Shown here: piece after piece, positions 53,167 to 61,742 of the stretch
Numbering within the stretch: position 1 is the first letter of the stretch
Layout of the letters: the number at the start of each line of letters is the position of its first letter
Assembly (NCBI RefSeq): GCF_019048065.1
Contig: NZ_CP077291.1
Span: forward strand, 2,604,001-2,668,000
Length of the DNA: 64,000 nt
Origin: Citrobacter farmeri
Lineage (GTDB): Bacteria > Pseudomonadota > Gammaproteobacteria > Enterobacterales > Enterobacteriaceae
Direction: 5' to 3'
Made by a program: the position numbers and the translations under genes
Notes under the pieces: model-generated
Database searches by the model: none
What the model was told of the DNA's origin: nothing
Seen by the model: the letters and a program-made list of their open reading frames with translations, nothing else

Positions 53167-53362
53167 TAACTGCTGAGGGACCTTTTGGACCTTGTTCAAC
53201 ACCAAACTCGACTTCCTGATTTTCATTCAGTGTCTTAAAATCGTTACTCTGGATAGCAGAGAAATGGACGAATACATCCTTGCTGCCATCTTTTGGAGTG
53301 ATAAAACCAAAACCTTTTTCAGGATTGAACCATTTAACTAAACCAGTCATTTTATTAGACAT
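53150..53362 (-). CDS. cspB: CspA-family cold-shock protein (CspB-like)
   Basis: The 70-residue protein is a single cold-shock domain that binds single-stranded RNA/DNA. RNP1 (KGFGFI) and RNP2 (VFVHFSAI) are intact. [20 protein letters not shown] at the start and [15 protein letters not shown] at the end are closest to Salmonella CspB. AAAAAGGTAATA precedes ATG 53365/53362. A long AT-rich leader, typical of cold-inducible csp genes, lies upstream, but no convincing cold box was identified. Confidence 0.9.
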   Translation of the reverse strand: MSNKMTGLVKWFNPEKGFGFITPKDGSKDVFVHFSAIQSNDFKTLNENQEVEFGVEQGPKGPSAVNVVAL

Positions 53363-53807
53363 CATTATTACCTTTTTGAGTAAGCCCTTAGGCAGGATGG
53401 TCCGAAAAAAATTATCAGAGAGGAAAAACCAACAAGGAAATCTCAACAGGAACAAATAAGAAAACTATTCTAGTGACTGCTTCAGATAAATTCATAACAA
53501 ACCAGAACACCATTAACGCATGATTAACGTGACATAGCAAGGTATAGTTTTGTCAGTCAGCTAAACCTCTACTACCGGACAAAAAATACTATTTTCAGGA
53601 AATGCTTCCTGTCTGTTTTGAAACCGCCAGGTCTTCCGTTAGCCAGAACGTTGCGGTGCGAATGACGCCGTCCAGACTCGAGTCAACATCAGGCCCCATG
53701 CCGGTTGTGCGAGATAAGCATACCTAAGGTGACCTCCACAGGTATGCCATACAGTGCTAACGGTGTGCTGATACTATGCTTTAAGGATTTATAGAGCGAC
53801 AGTAATA
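53363..53807. other. csp leader and ydeI downstream region with an inverted repeat
   Basis: The part next to csp is AT-rich and probably a long csp 5' leader and promoter. Further along, GCATACCT and AGGTATGC (53718-53747) form a perfect 8-bp inverted repeat around a 14-nt spacer that itself contains AGGTGACCT. It might be a terminator-like stem, operator or remnant. No gene is convincing. Confidence 0.45.
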
Positions 53808-54200
53808 CTACTTTTGTATTCTGTTTACGCGAACCACTGGGGGTTGCGTTTTGGTGTCCAGACTGCCGTTAATACCGATCATTTGATCGGGTTTTACCGT
53901 GCGGCCATCGAAGACTGAAAGCGGAATCAGGGTATGGATGCTGCCGGTTTTATCGCGAAAAACAAATTTATCACCACCTTGATCATCAATCAGATTCCCA
54001 CGCAGGGAGATGGTAGCGCCGTCATGCATGGTTTTGGCTTGTTGAACCGTCATGGTTCGCGCATCTTCAGTACCACGGTATCCCTCATCCAGAGCGTGCG
54101 GCGGCGGCGGTGCGGTATCTTTTTTCAGTCCACCACTCTCATCAGCAAAAACTGCCGGGATTATAAAACAACATAATAATGGTGCCATGGCTAATTTCAT
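53808..54200 (-). CDS. ydeI: Periplasmic OB-fold (BOF/YgiW) stress protein YdeI (OmdA)
   Basis: The 130-residue protein equals E. coli YdeI and the Salmonella OmdA protein linked to polymyxin and peroxide resistance. A signal peptide of about 19 residues ends AVFA-DE; a Pro-rich linker (TAPPPPHAL) and the BOF domain with [16 protein letters not shown] and [10 protein letters not shown] follow. It is predicted to bind small ligands in the periplasm. In E. coli ydeJ is the neighbour; here two genes are inserted between them. Confidence 0.9.
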   Translation of the reverse strand: MKLAMAPLLCCFIIPAVFADESGGLKKDTAPPPPHALDEGYRGTEDARTMTVQQAKTMHDGATISLRGNLIDDQGGDKFVFRDKTGSIHTLIPLSVFDGRTVKPDQMIGINGSLDTKTQPPVVRVNRIQK

Positions 54201-54341
54201 TTTGCCCTCATCTCTTCGCCTACTTGACTTATTAAGTCTGATTGCTATTCCTTAATCTGGCAAACCAGAAGTGTCTTAAATGGTAATGTCATTATAAATC
54301 ATTTAACTGACGGGAATACTAACGAAACGGTGAGGTTATAA

Positions 54342-54845
54342 ATGCCCAGAGCAAACCTGAAAATCCCCGGTATTGATGAGAGTCAGCATTTTCTGAATTT
54401 TGAGGCAAGATTTCATAAGGTTGGGTTCGTGGTTTTACTCTGTATTATTTCCCTGGCCTTATTTGGTTTTTTTTCTGGTGGTTTCGTCAGTGACACCGTG
54501 AGTAAGAATACAACCGGGACGATGACATTACATTTTGAACGATTTGGTCGCTGGCAGACAGAATTTAACATGAAAATTTCCGCAACCGACCAGCATTCAG
54601 GGAAAAATATTTATCGGATTGCCGGAGATTTCACAACTTTTTATGAAACTGAAAATATATGGCCTCAACCTGACAGCATGTACAGCAAGGGAGATGCTCT
54701 GTACCTGGTGTATAATACAGCCGAAAATCAGCAGGATTCATCCATCTGGTTACGTGTCACCCCCGTAAAACCCGGCAACGCAATAAATGTCATCCAGTTA
54801 AACAACACGCCTGAAATTCGTTTCAGGCAGTTTATCTATCCGTAG
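54342..54845 (+). CDS. Uncharacterised single-pass membrane protein
   Basis: The 167-residue protein has one hydrophobic helix (VGFVVLLCIISLALFGFFSG, about residues 28-47) after a charged N-terminus and a mixed alpha/beta C-terminal domain. I do not recognise the family; the layout resembles the small partner proteins often found beside YetF/DUF421 genes. It ends 9 bp before the DUF421 gene, so the two are probably co-transcribed and may interact. GAGGTTATAA precedes the ATG. Confidence 0.7.
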   Translation: MPRANLKIPGIDESQHFLNFEARFHKVGFVVLLCIISLALFGFFSGGFVSDTVSKNTTGTMTLHFERFGRWQTEFNMKISATDQHSGKNIYRIAGDFTTFYETENIWPQPDSMYSKGDALYLVYNTAENQQDSSIWLRVTPVKPGNAINVIQLNNTPEIRFRQFIYP

Positions 54846-54854
54846 GAGGTCAGC

Positions 54855-55301
54855 ATGGAAATGGTACTGAGGGCCTTAGCCATTTATCTCATTTTACTGG
54901 TGGTGTTTAAAATTGCAGGACGTCGCGCATTATTGCAAATGACCAGCTTCGATCTGATTTTATTGTTGATTATCAGCGAAGCCACGCAACAAGCATTACT
55001 CGGCAACGATTTCTCGGTTACGGGGGCGATGCTTACCATTGTCACCCTGGTAGCGATCGACATGTTGTTTGGATTCATGAAAAAAAAGATGAACGGGGCG
55101 GAATCTGCGCTTGATGGTTCACCCGTTATTCTGCTGGATCACGGCGAACCGGTAATGGAAAAAATGAAAATGGTCGATGTCTCTCTCGAGGATATTTTAG
55201 CGGCAGCCCGGCAGAGTCAGGGGATTACGGAACCCTCTAAAATTAAGTATGCCATTCTGGAGCGTAATGGTCATATTTCAGTCATTCCTGATGATGATTA
55301 A
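54855..55301 (+). CDS. DUF421/YetF-family membrane protein
   Basis: The 148-residue protein has three hydrophobic helices (first at about 3-20) with the FKIAGRRALLQMTSFDLILL signature, then a soluble YetF-type domain (DGSPVILLDHGEPVMEKMK). It is shorter than E. coli YcaP of the same family. GGAGG precedes the ATG. Members respond to sporulation or envelope stress in other bacteria; the role here is unknown. It lies between an unknown membrane gene and ydeJ in one operon. Confidence 0.82.
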   Translation: MEMVLRALAIYLILLVVFKIAGRRALLQMTSFDLILLLIISEATQQALLGNDFSVTGAMLTIVTLVAIDMLFGFMKKKMNGAESALDGSPVILLDHGEPVMEKMKMVDVSLEDILAAARQSQGITEPSKIKYAILERNGHISVIPDDD

Positions 55302-55312
55302 GGGAAAAGATA

Positions 55313-55831
55313 ATGAAAAAATCAGCCTATAGCGAAGCGAAAACCGCTGGCGAGTTAACGAATCAGATCGCGAATATGTTCATTGACAGGAGGCTGTCCT
55401 TAACCACGGCTGAATCCTGCACGGGTGGACATCTGGCAGCTGCGCTTTGCGCAGAGGCGGACACAGCCGATTTTTATGATATTGGCATCATTACCTTTAG
55501 TGACAGAGCAAAAAAGAAAATGCTTGGCGTGCAGGCCAGCACGCTGGAGAAATATACCGCCGTAAGCGAACAGACCGTCAGAGAAATGTCGGAAGGCGCC
55601 CGGTTACGCGCAGGAACAGATATGAGTATTGCCATTAGCGGCTATGCCGGACCCGACGGTGGAGAGGATGGTACGCCCGCTGGAACGGTCTGGTTTGCAT
55701 GGAATTTCCGCGGACAGATAGTGACAAAACGAGAGTTTTTTTCCGGCGACTGTCAGGACGTCATTGCAAAGGCGGTAAGTTACAGCCTGGCAGGCTTAGT
55801 GGAAGAAACCACTGCCTGGCTCCGGCACTGA
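55313..55831 (+). CDS. ydeJ: CinA/PncC-family nicotinamide-nucleotide amidohydrolase-like protein YdeJ
   Basis: The 172-residue protein is a CinA C-terminal (PncC-type) domain and matches E. coli YdeJ. RLSLTTAESCTGGHLAAALC contains the catalytic Ser region, and AISGYAGPDGGEDGTPAGTV the family signature. PncC homologues deamidate NMN; E. coli YdeJ itself is reported to lack that activity, so function is open. A hairpin TCAGGGC/GCCCTGA (55842-55863) follows the stop. Confidence 0.88.
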   Translation: MKKSAYSEAKTAGELTNQIANMFIDRRLSLTTAESCTGGHLAAALCAEADTADFYDIGIITFSDRAKKKMLGVQASTLEKYTAVSEQTVREMSEGARLRAGTDMSIAISGYAGPDGGEDGTPAGTVWFAWNFRGQIVTKREFFSGDCQDVIAKAVSYSLAGLVEETTAWLRH

Positions 55832-56017
55832 CAGTGGTTCGTCAGGGCGTAGCTCTGCCCTGAGCAGAGCGTAAGGAGTTTCTTTTTGAGTCCGACGCCG
55901 TTCGCCTCATATCTTAGAAGAAACTGCACAGTCGATTGCTTTTCCAATGAAAGTGCATCCCTCATCAGTCAGGATAGTGTTCTCTACGATCATTATCCTT
56001 CTCTCGTGTCAGAGAGG

Positions 56018-56515
56018 TTAACGTTTCTCTGCCTTTTTATTGATATTCCCCACGGCGAGGTCTGTGAGTTTCAGATCGGTTTCTTTTTCTTCTTCCAGTG
56101 TTTCAGCCAGCAGCTTTACCGCTTTTTTATAACCCAGTTGTTCCGCAAGCGTAGCCAGAGTGCCATAACTGGCTATCTCATAATGTTCTACTTTCTGTGC
56201 CGCTGCGATTAAGGCCGCATCCCGAACGTCATTTTTTTCCGTGCTCTCGATAACCTCATTCGCCTCTTCAATCAAACCTTCCATCGCCACGCATTTCATA
56301 CGTTTAATCTTAATTGCCGGTTCCTGTTCAAGGATCTGGTCTATCCGCTCAATTTGCCCCTGAGTTTCTTCCAGGTGCGCATTAAAAGCCGCACTGAGTT
56401 TTTCACTTGATGCCGCTCTGGCTAGTTTAGCCAGTCCGCGCGTTAATTGTTTTTCAGCACTGTAGGTATCTGAAAGCAGGTGAATAAATACATCTTCTAT
56501 ATTTTTCATATTCAT
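56018..56515 (-). CDS. yciF: DUF892 ferritin-like stress protein YciF
   Basis: The 165-residue all-helical protein matches E. coli YciF, a ferritin-like four-helix-bundle dimer with a di-metal site: glutamates and histidines lie in SAEKQLTRGL, HLEETQGQIERID, QKVEHYEIASYGTL. It is induced by osmotic stress and sigma-S in relatives. It forms an operon with yciG; yciE, the third gene in E. coli and Salmonella, is absent here. The ATG at 56515 is preceded by GGAAGGTG. Confidence 0.92.
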   Translation of the reverse strand: MNMKNIEDVFIHLLSDTYSAEKQLTRGLAKLARAASSEKLSAAFNAHLEETQGQIERIDQILEQEPAIKIKRMKCVAMEGLIEEANEVIESTEKNDVRDAALIAAAQKVEHYEIASYGTLATLAEQLGYKKAVKLLAETLEEEKETDLKLTDLAVGNINKKAEKR

Positions 56516-56607
56516 AGGAACACCTTCCGGGTTATATAAATATCTGCGAGTCTAAAAAGACCCGCAGGACACTCTTTTTAATTAAAAGATGAAACTGAAG
56601 CTAATAA

Positions 56608-56793
56608 TCAGGAATTATCAGATTTACGGCCACCGCTGTGACTGTTCTGGCCACCTTTCTTACCGGCCTCAGATGCACGCTGTGGATCGTTTTTGAAGTT
56701 TCCACCGCTGTGCTGCCCGCCTTTACGGCCCGCTTCAGACGCTTTGTCTCGGTTTTCTGCGAAATTACCGGAACCACCACGATGCTCTGCCAT
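56608..56793 (-). CDS. yciG: Stress-induced KGG-repeat protein YciG
   Basis: The 61-residue hydrophilic protein carries KGG-type repeats (ASEAGRKGGQHSGGNF and ASEAGKKGGQNSHSGG) and matches E. coli YciG. Such proteins are disordered, sigma-S-dependent, and are linked to motility and stress. GAGGTGAT precedes the ATG. It is 92 bp upstream of yciF on the same strand. Confidence 0.93.
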   Translation of the reverse strand: MAEHRGGSGNFAENRDKASEAGRKGGQHSGGNFKNDPQRASEAGKKGGQNSHSGGRKSDNS

Positions 56794-57124
56794 ATATCAC
56801 CTCATTTATATCGGTTATGTCAGTTTGATACAAAAACGTATTTCGTATCTGTCGTTGTTCAGTGCTTAACACTAGCGGTCATCTGAATTTAGTCAAATTT
56901 AATTGATTGTTCCATTTCGGTTGATAGTGTTAATTTTCAATACATTGACAAATCAATAAATCGCTTATTTTTCAACTCAACAAGGACTAACTCTCTGACC
57001 TGCCTGAAAATAAAACCCCACCTTTGAAACCAGGATTAATCTCATGCATGGCAATTAATAAAATACAGGACATTAATTTTGTTCTACGCTTAATGTTGCT
57101 GTCAGAAATAAAGAGAGGTGACAA
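56794..57124. other. Divergent intergenic region upstream of yciG and the small-ORF operon
   Basis: This 331-bp strongly AT-rich region lies between divergent yciG and the two small genes at 57125-57454. It includes runs such as TTTAATTGATTGTTCC and AATACATTGACAAATC, rich in possible -10 elements, but no site was assigned. No gene is seen. Confidence 0.4.
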
Positions 57125-57181
57125 ATGGATAATCAAAACAATGGAAAAAAGAAACGAACAAATATATTTCCAGGAGATTAA
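57125..57181 (+). CDS. Possible 18-residue leader or small protein
   Basis: The frame encodes MDNQNNGKKKRTNIFPGD, hydrophilic and basic. AGAGGTGACAA stands 5 nt ahead of the ATG, a strong Shine-Dalgarno, and the TAA is immediately followed by the ATG of the next gene, whose own GGAG lies inside this frame. That arrangement suggests translational coupling. It has no homologue I recognise. Confidence 0.45.
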   Translation: MDNQNNGKKKRTNIFPGD

Positions 57182-57454
57182 ATGACTGACGTAAATGAAC
57201 GCATTGAAATCCTTGAGAAAACCATTGACGATCTGAGCCTTGATCTTAACGCATCAAAGGTTGCTATCCGCGTTTTATCCACTGTGATAAACAGCATAAG
57301 TGGTGAGCCAGGTTTACTTGAGCGATCATATGAGCAAACAAAAAGTTCAGCCCCTCTGGTGAAATTCAATCACCCTGCTCAGGAAGGCTATGAGGAAAAA
57401 CTGACGGAGAGAATATTGAATTTACTCTCTGTGAGTGAACAAGGGCGAAACTAA
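57182..57454 (+). CDS. Uncharacterised coiled-coil-type protein (90 residues)
   Basis: The protein starts MTDVNERIEILEKTIDDLSL and has a heptad-like N-terminal helix (about residues 3-40), a short loop around SGEPGLLERSY and a second helix EEKLTERILNLLSVSE. No signal peptide or catalytic motif is seen. CCAGGAGATTAA precedes the ATG. It resembles small regulators or anti-adaptors only in layout, which is not evidence of function. Confidence 0.65.
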   Translation: MTDVNERIEILEKTIDDLSLDLNASKVAIRVLSTVINSISGEPGLLERSYEQTKSSAPLVKFNHPAQEGYEEKLTERILNLLSVSEQGRN

Positions 57455-57509
57455 TCCAAAGCTTCACAGAGGATAAACGGGATTTCCTCTTGAGAGAAGT
57501 GTTCACAAA

Positions 57510-57531
57510 ACGGGAACCCATCGGCTCCCGT
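57510..57531 (+). terminator. Hairpin after the coiled-coil gene
   Basis: ACGGGA-A-CC and GG-C-TCCCGT pair around CATC with one symmetrical mismatch, followed by TCTCGTTTA. A weak T-run makes it a possible terminator for the small-gene operon. The rest of 57455-57735 holds nothing I can name. Confidence 0.5.
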
Positions 57532-57735
57532 TCTCGTTTATCCCGGAAGGTGGTTTACCTGTTTTTGATGATCGCGTCGCCAAACTCTTAACATTTCAGC
57601 TAGTTAATACCTTCCATGCCTTTGGACTGCCCCCTCAACAGTAGACGTTTCCTGTTCTCACGACGAGGCCTGTCCAAAGGCCGCCAAATGGCAGCCTCAA
57701 AGTGAATGTGATTAATATTGGCGATTCTGACGGAA

Positions 57736-58545
57736 TTAGGCTTTTCTTGCGACAGCCAGCAGATGCGACGAAATACCCTGCAACTCAGGAAGTTCCTCAG
57801 TTAAGCGGAGATACTTCAGCAAAAGGGCCTTTTTGTCCTCTACCTGCAATATCTCATCCGTGTCAATGATGCTGGCAAACCCCTCTACAGCGAACAGTCT
57901 GATATCCTGAAAACCTGTTTGCTGAAGCTCCTGCATAATTAATGACGGGGTATGAAAAAAAGCAGTAGTGAAATAATTTGGGTTGCTTTCAGGGTTTTCA
58001 TGGTTTCCCGTCAACAGATCGATTTCCACGATACGTTGAAACAATGGGTCGTTTATAAACTGGTATTTATATCCATCCACCAGCGATGCTGACCTGGATA
58101 TATAGGTAAAAATAGCTACGCCGCCGGGTTTCAGAACACGAAGGCATTCCTCAATGCATTGCATCCTGTCAACGCTGTCCTGCAGGTGATACAGCGCCCC
58201 CATCAGCATCACCATGTCAAAAGTGTTACCCTCCCATGGTAGTTTTCGCGCATCGCCGCAGGTGTACGATTGCAACTTGACAGCACTTTGTTGTCCGCGC
58301 TGTCTGGCCTGCTCAATATGTTTGTTGGAAAGATCTAACAGATGTACATGATGCCCCTGCTCTGCCAGCCAGAATGAATAAAAACCATTTGCGCCGGCGA
58401 TATCAGCGATAAGCATGGGGGAAGGCGTTAAAAATCGCTTAATAATCTCCTGAGAGCGGATAAATTCCAGCGGATTTACTGCGAAGCGGTTTGCCTCGTC
58501 GAAGTTACTCTCATAGAAGTCGCAGATGCTTTCATTGTTTTCCAT
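57736..58545 (-). CDS. Class I SAM-dependent methyltransferase (unknown substrate)
   Basis: The 269-residue protein has the seven-stranded methyltransferase fold: motif I LIADIAGANGFYSFWLAEQG, acidic LLDLSNKHIEQAR after strand 2, CGDARKLPWEGNTFDMVMLM for motifs II/III, and ALYHLQDSVDR with LKPGGVAIFTYISR for the post-motifs. This is the SmtA/UbiE-like methyltransf_11 type. No partner gene identifies the substrate. Its codons are AT-richer than the core genes. Confidence 0.82.
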   Translation of the reverse strand: MENNESICDFYESNFDEANRFAVNPLEFIRSQEIIKRFLTPSPMLIADIAGANGFYSFWLAEQGHHVHLLDLSNKHIEQARQRGQQSAVKLQSYTCGDARKLPWEGNTFDMVMLMGALYHLQDSVDRMQCIEECLRVLKPGGVAIFTYISRSASLVDGYKYQFINDPLFQRIVEIDLLTGNHENPESNPNYFTTAFFHTPSLIMQELQQTGFQDIRLFAVEGFASIIDTDEILQVEDKKALLLKYLRLTEELPELQGISSHLLAVARKA

Positions 58546-58977
58546 AACTCACTGTCTCCACAGAAAAATTCTGTATTGTTCCGCTGATTGCGTTCTATCT
58601 ATAATTACGCTAAATGTCTAATTAACCACTCTTAACATACCAGAGCACTTTTTACAAACACATCAGATAGCGTATTTGCCTGGTGCGCATCCCGTTTCGT
58701 GAAGATTCTGCCGCTGCGTGACCGGCGGAAACTTCACATGGGTATGTGTCAGCCCCCGGAAGGTGTCGCCCCCTCTTCGCCTGGTTTGGAGACCGCCCCG
58801 ATCTATATAAATCTCATAAATGTACCTTCGAAATTGAGAAAATTGTTCCTTGCTTGTACTCCGTTTTTTCATCATTTTTTTAGTATTGGGACAAGGCTGG
58901 AGGATTTCCCGACGTGAATGGATGTCAGATTACCGGGCAGTCATCATCAATGAGCCTTCAGATAAAAGTCCGCTGTG
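58546..58977. other. Intergenic region left of the IS element
   Basis: This 432-bp stretch carries the methyltransferase promoter side and then DNA without a convincing gene. A frame starting MKILPLRDRRKLHMGM is present but has no family resemblance. The part next to the IS reads GATAAAAGTCCGCT and is one arm of a hairpin interrupted by the insertion. Confidence 0.4.
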
Positions 58978-58981
58978 AGCG

Positions 58982-60740
58982 CAGGCTATGTGAAAACTCA
59001 TAGCTTCAAATAGCCAAACAATATTTCTCATCTGTGCTTTAATAATGTCGTTTAAGTTGACGAGGTAATCTGTGATTTTATTCGGGTGACTCAGAATTTT
59101 TTATTGCGGGGAAGAACCTGATATTTGTTGTTACTGGAGGATAAAATGGCTGGAACCGTTAGCCGTATTGTTCCTGCAGCTGAATTATCAATCCTTCAGT
59201 ACCCCATATTGATAGCATCCTTTTCAGGTTATAAGCCAATATATGCAGACTAATTTCTGTACTGACGTTTTTAAATTTCCGCATCAAGAAGTGCGTTGCA
59301 CCCATCCACATTTTTATTGTCCCAAACGGATGTTCTACCGTTTGCTTTCGCATGACTACTGCTTGAGGAAATGCCTCAAGTCTGGCATGCATTTCTTCCA
59401 TTTCAGCTTCATGAACCCAGCGCCGTATACGCCTTGGATCGCGTTTTGATGTGGTACACCTGGAGCGCTGGCTGCAATCGCGACAGGCAATATTGTTAAA
59501 GTATAATTGTTGCTCCAGACCGTCCTCTATTGAGGTAAATCGATTCTGAAGCTCGTTGCCCATTGGACATACATAAACATCTTTTTCCCTGTTATATCTG
59601 AACATTGAGCGGTTATAGAGCCCTTTACGTTCAGCACCAGAGGTATCTCCCTTTGGCACCAAAGCCACGGCTCCGCTATCCAGAACTGTTTTAATATCGC
59701 TGCGACTGTAATACCCTTTATCGGCAAGTACTGTTATGTCCTTCCGGCCAACAGCTTTCTGAGCCAGTGTTGCCACTGAACCAAGTTGCCCCCGATCTGT
59801 TGTATTGGTGACTTCATGCGCAACAATCAAATGGTTCTTCGTATCCACGGCTGTCTGAACGTTGTAGCAAACTTGCCGGTTCATATTATTTGTTTTCATC
59901 AACCGAGAGTCAGGGTCGGTTAAAGAGAGTTGTTTATCTGGCTGTTGTGCGACTGCGTGTTGGATTGCCTGAAGTTCACGTAAACGCTTTTGTAGCCAGG
60001 CCAGTTTAGTGGCTGTTAACTTTGTGCTTGCATTGGGCCCGGTATTCTTGTCGGCTTCATCCAGCTTGTTTAAATAATAAGTAATACTTTGCTCAACGCG
60101 CTCAATATGGTCTTTGGCTTTCTGGGATGTAAAGTTGTTCGGTTTGCTGTTTACTGCTTTGAATTTGCTGCCGTCAATAGCAACAACAACATCAGTGAAC
60201 ATTTGCATTTGCCGGCACAGGCCAATAAAGGCCCGACAAGCATTCCTGATACCTTCACCGTTATCTTTCCTAAAGTCTGCAATGGTTTTAAAGTCAGGCG
60301 TTAATCGTTCAAGTAACCACATCAGTTCAACGTTCCGATGGGCCTCTTTTTCCAGTCTTCGGGAGGACTGAATTCGGTTGAGATATCCGTAAATGTACAG
60401 CTTCAGTAGGGTGGCAGGGTGATATCCGGGCCGTCCGGTTCGCTTTGCGTTAACTCTTCTGAAACCAAGAGAATCAAGCTGTAACCCATCTACAAATATA
60501 TCAACTACTCTGACTGGGTTATCTTCAGTGACAAAATCATCCAGTGCATCTGGGAGCAATGTCATCTGGTGCCTGCCATGTCCTTGAATGTGATTGGTCA
60601 TGTCGGTACCCGCAGTGTTCACTTGTATGTTTATAATTTTAATGGAAAAGTAAGTCCGCGGCATGGGTTTATAAAGAATGGTTGATCATATGAAACCATC
60701 GCTTAGACCAAAAAGTGCTCAGGTGTTTTCACACAGCCTG
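58982..60740 (-). mobile_element. IS1182-family insertion sequence, complete
   Basis: The element is 1759 bp. Its ends are CAGGCTATGTGAAAAC (58982-58997) and, inverted, CAGGCTGTGTGAAAAC (60725-60740), 16 bp with one mismatch. Both sides are flanked by AGCG (58978-58981 and 60741-60744), a 4-bp target duplication. It contains one intact transposase gene on the minus strand. The near-perfect ends and the intact gene suggest a recent insertion. Confidence 0.85.
59159..60601 (-). CDS. IS1182-family DDE transposase
   Basis: The 480-residue transposase has the IS1182 layout: an N-terminal DUF772 region (GRPGYHPATLLKLYIYGYLN) followed by the DDE domain. VVVAIDGSKFKAVNS holds the first Asp, VLADKGYYSRSDIK the second, and VEHPFGTIKMWM the Glu region. 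CRDCSQRSRCTTS is a typical zinc-like insert. I take the ATG at 60601; the frame continues 21 codons upstream. No frameshift or stop interrupts it. Confidence 0.9.
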   Translation of the reverse strand: MTNHIQGHGRHQMTLLPDALDDFVTEDNPVRVVDIFVDGLQLDSLGFRRVNAKRTGRPGYHPATLLKLYIYGYLNRIQSSRRLEKEAHRNVELMWLLERLTPDFKTIADFRKDNGEGIRNACRAFIGLCRQMQMFTDVVVAIDGSKFKAVNSKPNNFTSQKAKDHIERVEQSITYYLNKLDEADKNTGPNASTKLTATKLAWLQKRLRELQAIQHAVAQQPDKQLSLTDPDSRLMKTNNMNRQVCYNVQTAVDTKNHLIVAHEVTNTTDRGQLGSVATLAQKAVGRKDITVLADKGYYSRSDIKTVLDSGAVALVPKGDTSGAERKGLYNRSMFRYNREKDVYVCPMGNELQNRFTSIEDGLEQQLYFNNIACRDCSQRSRCTTSKRDPRRIRRWVHEAEMEEMHARLEAFPQAVVMRKQTVEHPFGTIKMWMGATHFLMRKFKNVSTEISLHILAYNLKRMLSIWGTEGLIIQLQEQYG

Positions 60741-60744
60741 AGCG

Positions 60745-61068
60745 AGAAGCGGACATAGACTTATCTGGACGCCAGGGGGATTCAAATGTAACCGATACAG
60801 CTTTCTGGGATAATTACACCGTATCGACTGAATCGCCTCGAGTTTTAATCTTCGCACCACCTGGATATCCTGCACGGTTTTTCCAAACATCACATTGATG
60901 ATATAAAAGATAGCATCAGATAAGGAAATTATAATGACGTGCAGCCTTCTATATATGTCATAAGTGACTTACGACTTTTACTCGCACAAATATAGTCCGC
61001 TCACTCATGGTAACGAATATTGCCTCAGGAATATCTAAATATCAGTCGCAGTGCATTTAAAAGTGATA
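60745..61068. other. Intergenic region right of the IS element
   Basis: These 324 bp start with AGAAGCGGAC, the second arm of the hairpin broken by the IS, and run to the stop of the LuxR-type gene. Only very short frames are present and none has a clear family. I see no RNA gene. Confidence 0.4.
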
Positions 61069-61629
61069 TCAATGACACTGATGACTTTCTGCCAACCAGT
61101 TTTTGAACACGTCGCTGTGTAAGGTACGCAGTAGGTCAACTGCACCACTGCATCCCATTTTTTTTATCAGCGACTGCCGTACCTGGTAGACCGTTTTTAT
61201 ATGCAGGTTGAGATGCTCTCCTATTTCCGCTATGCGCTTTCCCTCTTTGATCAAATTGATTAACACTCTCTCACGATGGGTCAACACTACAGGTATTTTA
61301 CGTTGTAGCTGATTTTCGTTAGGGTGGCTAATTGAAATGATGAATTCCTGCAACTCTTCAATACTCGAATCCATGGAAAACTGATAAAACGCGATGCCAT
61401 CAAGAAAATGGAAAAACGCACCGTCAGTCAGAAGAATAATTTTACTGCTACCTCGATCGTAGTTATGCTTCAGGACGTCAAGATATTGGTTTTCTGATAA
61501 AAACACGTACCGTATTGCAGTATTCCCAAAGGCGATGTGTTCTAAAATGCTTTCCACTCCCCATCTGAGATAATTATCTGACAACCAGAGATCGGCATGC
61601 TCTGACTGTACATAGTCTTCGCTACGCAT
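61069..61629 (-). CDS. LuxR-type helix-turn-helix regulator
   Basis: The 186-residue protein has a variable N-terminal part and a C-terminal LuxR/NarL DNA-binding domain: LTHRERVLINLIKEGKRIAE (first helix), IGEHLNLHIKTVYQVRQSLI (recognition helix) and KKMGCSGAVDLLRTL. No receiver-domain phosphoacceptor is seen, so it is not a classical response regulator. It lies downstream of ycgZ-ymgA-ariR on the same strand (113 bp gap), so it may be part of that operon or control biofilm functions. Upstream SD is weak. Confidence 0.82.
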   Translation of the reverse strand: MRSEDYVQSEHADLWLSDNYLRWGVESILEHIAFGNTAIRYVFLSENQYLDVLKHNYDRGSSKIILLTDGAFFHFLDGIAFYQFSMDSSIEELQEFIISISHPNENQLQRKIPVVLTHRERVLINLIKEGKRIAEIGEHLNLHIKTVYQVRQSLIKKMGCSGAVDLLRTLHSDVFKNWLAESHQCH

Positions 61630-61742
61630 CTTTTATTTTCCATTCCAGGAAAACCAGGAAGATAAGGTCGGCAATAATCGGCTGACCCACCGTTGAGCAT
61701 TTAACTATAGCTGTTAACTGATTTATTTCCCCATTAAATACT

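Noticed and set aside
58699-58917. 72-codon frame left of the IS (MKILPLRDRRKL...)
   Set aside because: No Shine-Dalgarno of note, no family resemblance and no conserved start; treated as gene-free DNA.
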